Of a stretch of DNA of 64,000 nucleotides, positions 60,497-64,000 are shown piece after piece. Where the stretch lies: contig NZ_LT635782.1 in assembly GCF_900128425.1 (NCBI RefSeq), positions 845,359 through 909,358 on the forward strand, in the 5' to 3' direction. Positions within the stretch are counted from its first letter, which is position 1. The number at the start of each line of letters is the position of its first letter. The stretch is from Anaerococcus urinomassiliensis. GTDB taxonomy: Bacteria > Bacillota > Clostridia > Tissierellales > Peptoniphilaceae. The translations under genes and the position numbers were made by a program. Below the pieces are notes generated by a model. The model was not told the origin of the DNA, did not search any database, and saw only the letters and a program-made list of their open reading frames with translations.

Positions 60497-61516
60497 TTAT
60501 AAATTAATTTTAATATCCTTGTTTCCCTCAGTAACCTGACCTATTTTTATAGCTTCATTGCCCAATATTTCCATAGTTTTCATCTCATCTTCTGGACTTA
60601 CAAATACCACCATGCCTATGCCCATGTTAAAGGTATGGTACATTTCCTCAGTGTCTATTTCGCCCCATTCTTGGATTTTACTAAATATTGGATCTATTTC
60701 AAATTCGCCAAGGTCAAATTCTACTGACAAATCATCACTTAGTACTCTTGGTACATTCTCATATAGGCCACCGCCTGTAATATTGGCTATAGCCTTAACT
60801 TCTATATTTTCAGTAAGGTCTTTAATTTCTTTTGCATAAATTTTTGTTGGTGTAAGTAACTTTTCTCCAATACTTTGATTTTCATAATATTGGTCAGATA
60901 AGTTTATACCAGCTTGGTCTAAAGCTGCTCTCACTAGAGAAAATCCATTACTATGGATACCTGATGACTTCAAAGCTATGGCTACATCGCCCACTTCTAA
61001 ACTTTCTCCGGTAATTATCTTATCCCTATCAACTATTCCTACTGCAAAACCTGCTAGATCATAGTCATCTTCCTTGTATATACCAGGCATTTCTGCAGTT
61101 TCTCCACCAATTAGTGCTGCTCCTGACTTTTGACAACCTTGAGCAACCCCACTTACTAAATCTGCCATTTTATTTGGGTTTAGTTTGCCAGTAGCTATAT
61201 AATCTAGGAAAAATAATGGCTTTGCACCTTGGCAAATAATGTCGTTTATACACATAGCTACGCAATCTATGCCAACTGTGTCGTGTCTGTCCATTTCCAT
61301 GGCAAGTTTTATTTTTGTCCCAACTCCATCTGTACCACTTAATAAGACAGGATTTTTCATGCCAGTTAAATCTGGAAGAAAGGCTCCTGCAAAACCACCT
61401 ATGTCGGTTAGTACTTCTCTGCCATGAGTTTTCTTCACAATTTGTTTGATAAGCTCTACTTCCTCATAGCCCTTTTCTTTATCTACTCCAGCATCTTTAT
61501 ATGTGAGTTTTGCCAT
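60497..61516 (-). CDS. purM: Phosphoribosylformylglycinamidine cyclo-ligase PurM
   Basis: PurM closes the imidazole ring to give AIR. The 339-residue protein shows YKDAGVDKEKG, GGFAGAFLPDL, the Gly-rich TDGVGTKIKLA loop, GGETAEMPGIY and IANITGGGLYENVPR, as in AIR synthetases. It starts one base after or overlaps the purE stop (shared base at 61516) and ends 10 bases before purC. Confidence 0.97.
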   Translation of the reverse strand: MAKLTYKDAGVDKEKGYEEVELIKQIVKKTHGREVLTDIGGFAGAFLPDLTGMKNPVLLSGTDGVGTKIKLAMEMDRHDTVGIDCVAMCINDIICQGAKPLFFLDYIATGKLNPNKMADLVSGVAQGCQKSGAALIGGETAEMPGIYKEDDYDLAGFAVGIVDRDKIITGESLEVGDVAIALKSSGIHSNGFSLVRAALDQAGINLSDQYYENQSIGEKLLTPTKIYAKEIKDLTENIEVKAIANITGGGLYENVPRVLSDDLSVEFDLGEFEIDPIFSKIQEWGEIDTEEMYHTFNMGIGMVVFVSPEDEMKTMEILGNEAIKIGQVTEGNKDIKINL

Positions 61517-61992
61517 TATATTTCCTCAAGATTTTTGTCATCTTCTATGACTTTATCCAGCATTTCTTTCTTGTGATCTTTTAATTTTTGAGAAAGATTT
61601 TCATCAGATAGAGCCAAGATTTGAATTGCTAGTAGGGCTGCATTATCTCCACCATTTATAGCAACAGTTGCAACAGGTACTCCTTTTGGCATTTGTACCA
61701 TTGATAAAAGTGCGTCTAGTCCTGCAGTATTTGTTCCGCCGACTGGAAGGCCAATTACTGGCTTAATAGTCATTCCAGCCATAACTCCAGCAAGATGAGC
61801 CGCCATGCCTGCTATACCTATATAAATTTTTGCATCATCTGCTGCCATTGTTTTTTCTAGGACATCTAGGGCACGGTGAGCAGAAATTACTGATACTTGG
61901 TAATCTATATCAAATTTCTTTAATATTTTAGTAACTTTTTTGGCAATTTCAACATCGCTTGCTGAACCCATTATAACTCTAACATCTGTCAT
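61516..61992 (-). CDS. purE: N5-carboxyaminoimidazole ribonucleotide mutase PurE
   Basis: The 158-residue class I PurE moves a carboxylate on AIR to make CAIR. Visible are MGSASDVEIAKK, SAHRALDVLEK, AGMAAHLAGVMAG and LPVGGTNTAGLDALLSMVQMP. No purK gene is in the window, so the N5-CAIR-forming step would need a gene elsewhere, or the protein may use CO2-rich conditions. The gene begins nine bases after guaB. Confidence 0.97.
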   Translation of the reverse strand: MTDVRVIMGSASDVEIAKKVTKILKKFDIDYQVSVISAHRALDVLEKTMAADDAKIYIGIAGMAAHLAGVMAGMTIKPVIGLPVGGTNTAGLDALLSMVQMPKGVPVATVAINGGDNAALLAIQILALSDENLSQKLKDHKKEMLDKVIEDDKNLEEI

Positions 61993-62001
61993 TTTTTCCT
62001 C

Positions 62002-64000
<1,999 letters not shown>

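Overview
The window is AT-rich, uses ordinary bacterial start and stop signals and has strong AGGAGG-type ribosome sites. Its genes fit a low-GC anaerobic Gram-positive coccus of the Tissierellia, most likely Anaerococcus or a near relative in the Peptoniphilaceae. This is inference from gene content: pyruvate phosphate dikinase with its regulator, a T-box before valS, thyX, and pyroglutamyl peptidase with DUF969/DUF979. No tRNA, rRNA, CRISPR array, prophage or transposase was found.

Layout. 1-1.9 kb: the 5' part of thyX and a membrane/helical protein. 1.9-4.8 kb: a tightly coupled minus-strand operon of a transglutaminase-like lipoprotein, an unknown 140-residue protein, a macrodomain protein and a HEPN plus restriction-endonuclease-like protein. 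4.8-7.5 kb: glycerate kinase and a GntP-family permease split by an in-frame stop. 7.5-12.6 kb: a Bce-type peptide-sensing/export module (secreted protein, ABC ATPase, FtsX-like permease, response regulator, intramembrane-sensing kinase). 12.6-17.8 kb: a three-gene TerB_C / DUF2791 ATPase / Lhr-like helicase operon. 18-21.9 kb: secreted 5'-nucleotidase, repetitive lipoprotein, CapA-like protein, small protein. 21.9-24.2 kb: pcp with its presumed 5-oxoproline transporter. 24.4-24.9 kb: rhodanese and a long inverted repeat. 24.9-29.7 kb: valS with T-box leader, a methyltransferase, a cold-shock protein and a lipase-like hydrolase. 29.9-33.4 kb: PPDK regulator and PPDK. 33.4-37.4 kb: a hydrolase/DUF1576 operon divergent from a MarR-like regulator operon. 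37.4-40.2 kb: DegV, radical SAM and two small genes. 40.3-45.5 kb: a PhnDCEE-type transporter with a cytoplasmic 5'-nucleotidase. 45.5-47.2 kb: a TetR-controlled membrane protein. 47.2-53.9 kb: a run of ten closely spaced genes rich in GNAT acetyltransferases. 54-59.7 kb: decarboxylase, S41 protease, small proteins, NERD nuclease-like protein, ElaA and mazEF. 59.8-64 kb: purine genes purC, purM, purE, guaB and the end of purL.

Nucleotide themes recur. Two 5'-nucleotidases, one secreted and one cytoplasmic, could release phosphate from nucleotides; the phn-type importer could bring in phosphorus compounds; the pur/guaB block makes IMP and XMP. The two parts most likely to be poorly described are the HEPN/macrodomain operon and the TerB_C-DUF2791-helicase operon. 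Both combine nucleic-acid-acting folds in compact operons, and a defence or stress role is inferred, not shown. Clear small-scale signals include perfect operator palindromes at the TetR gene, an in-frame nonsense codon in the GntP gene, and a MazF with glycine at the position of the usual conserved arginine.
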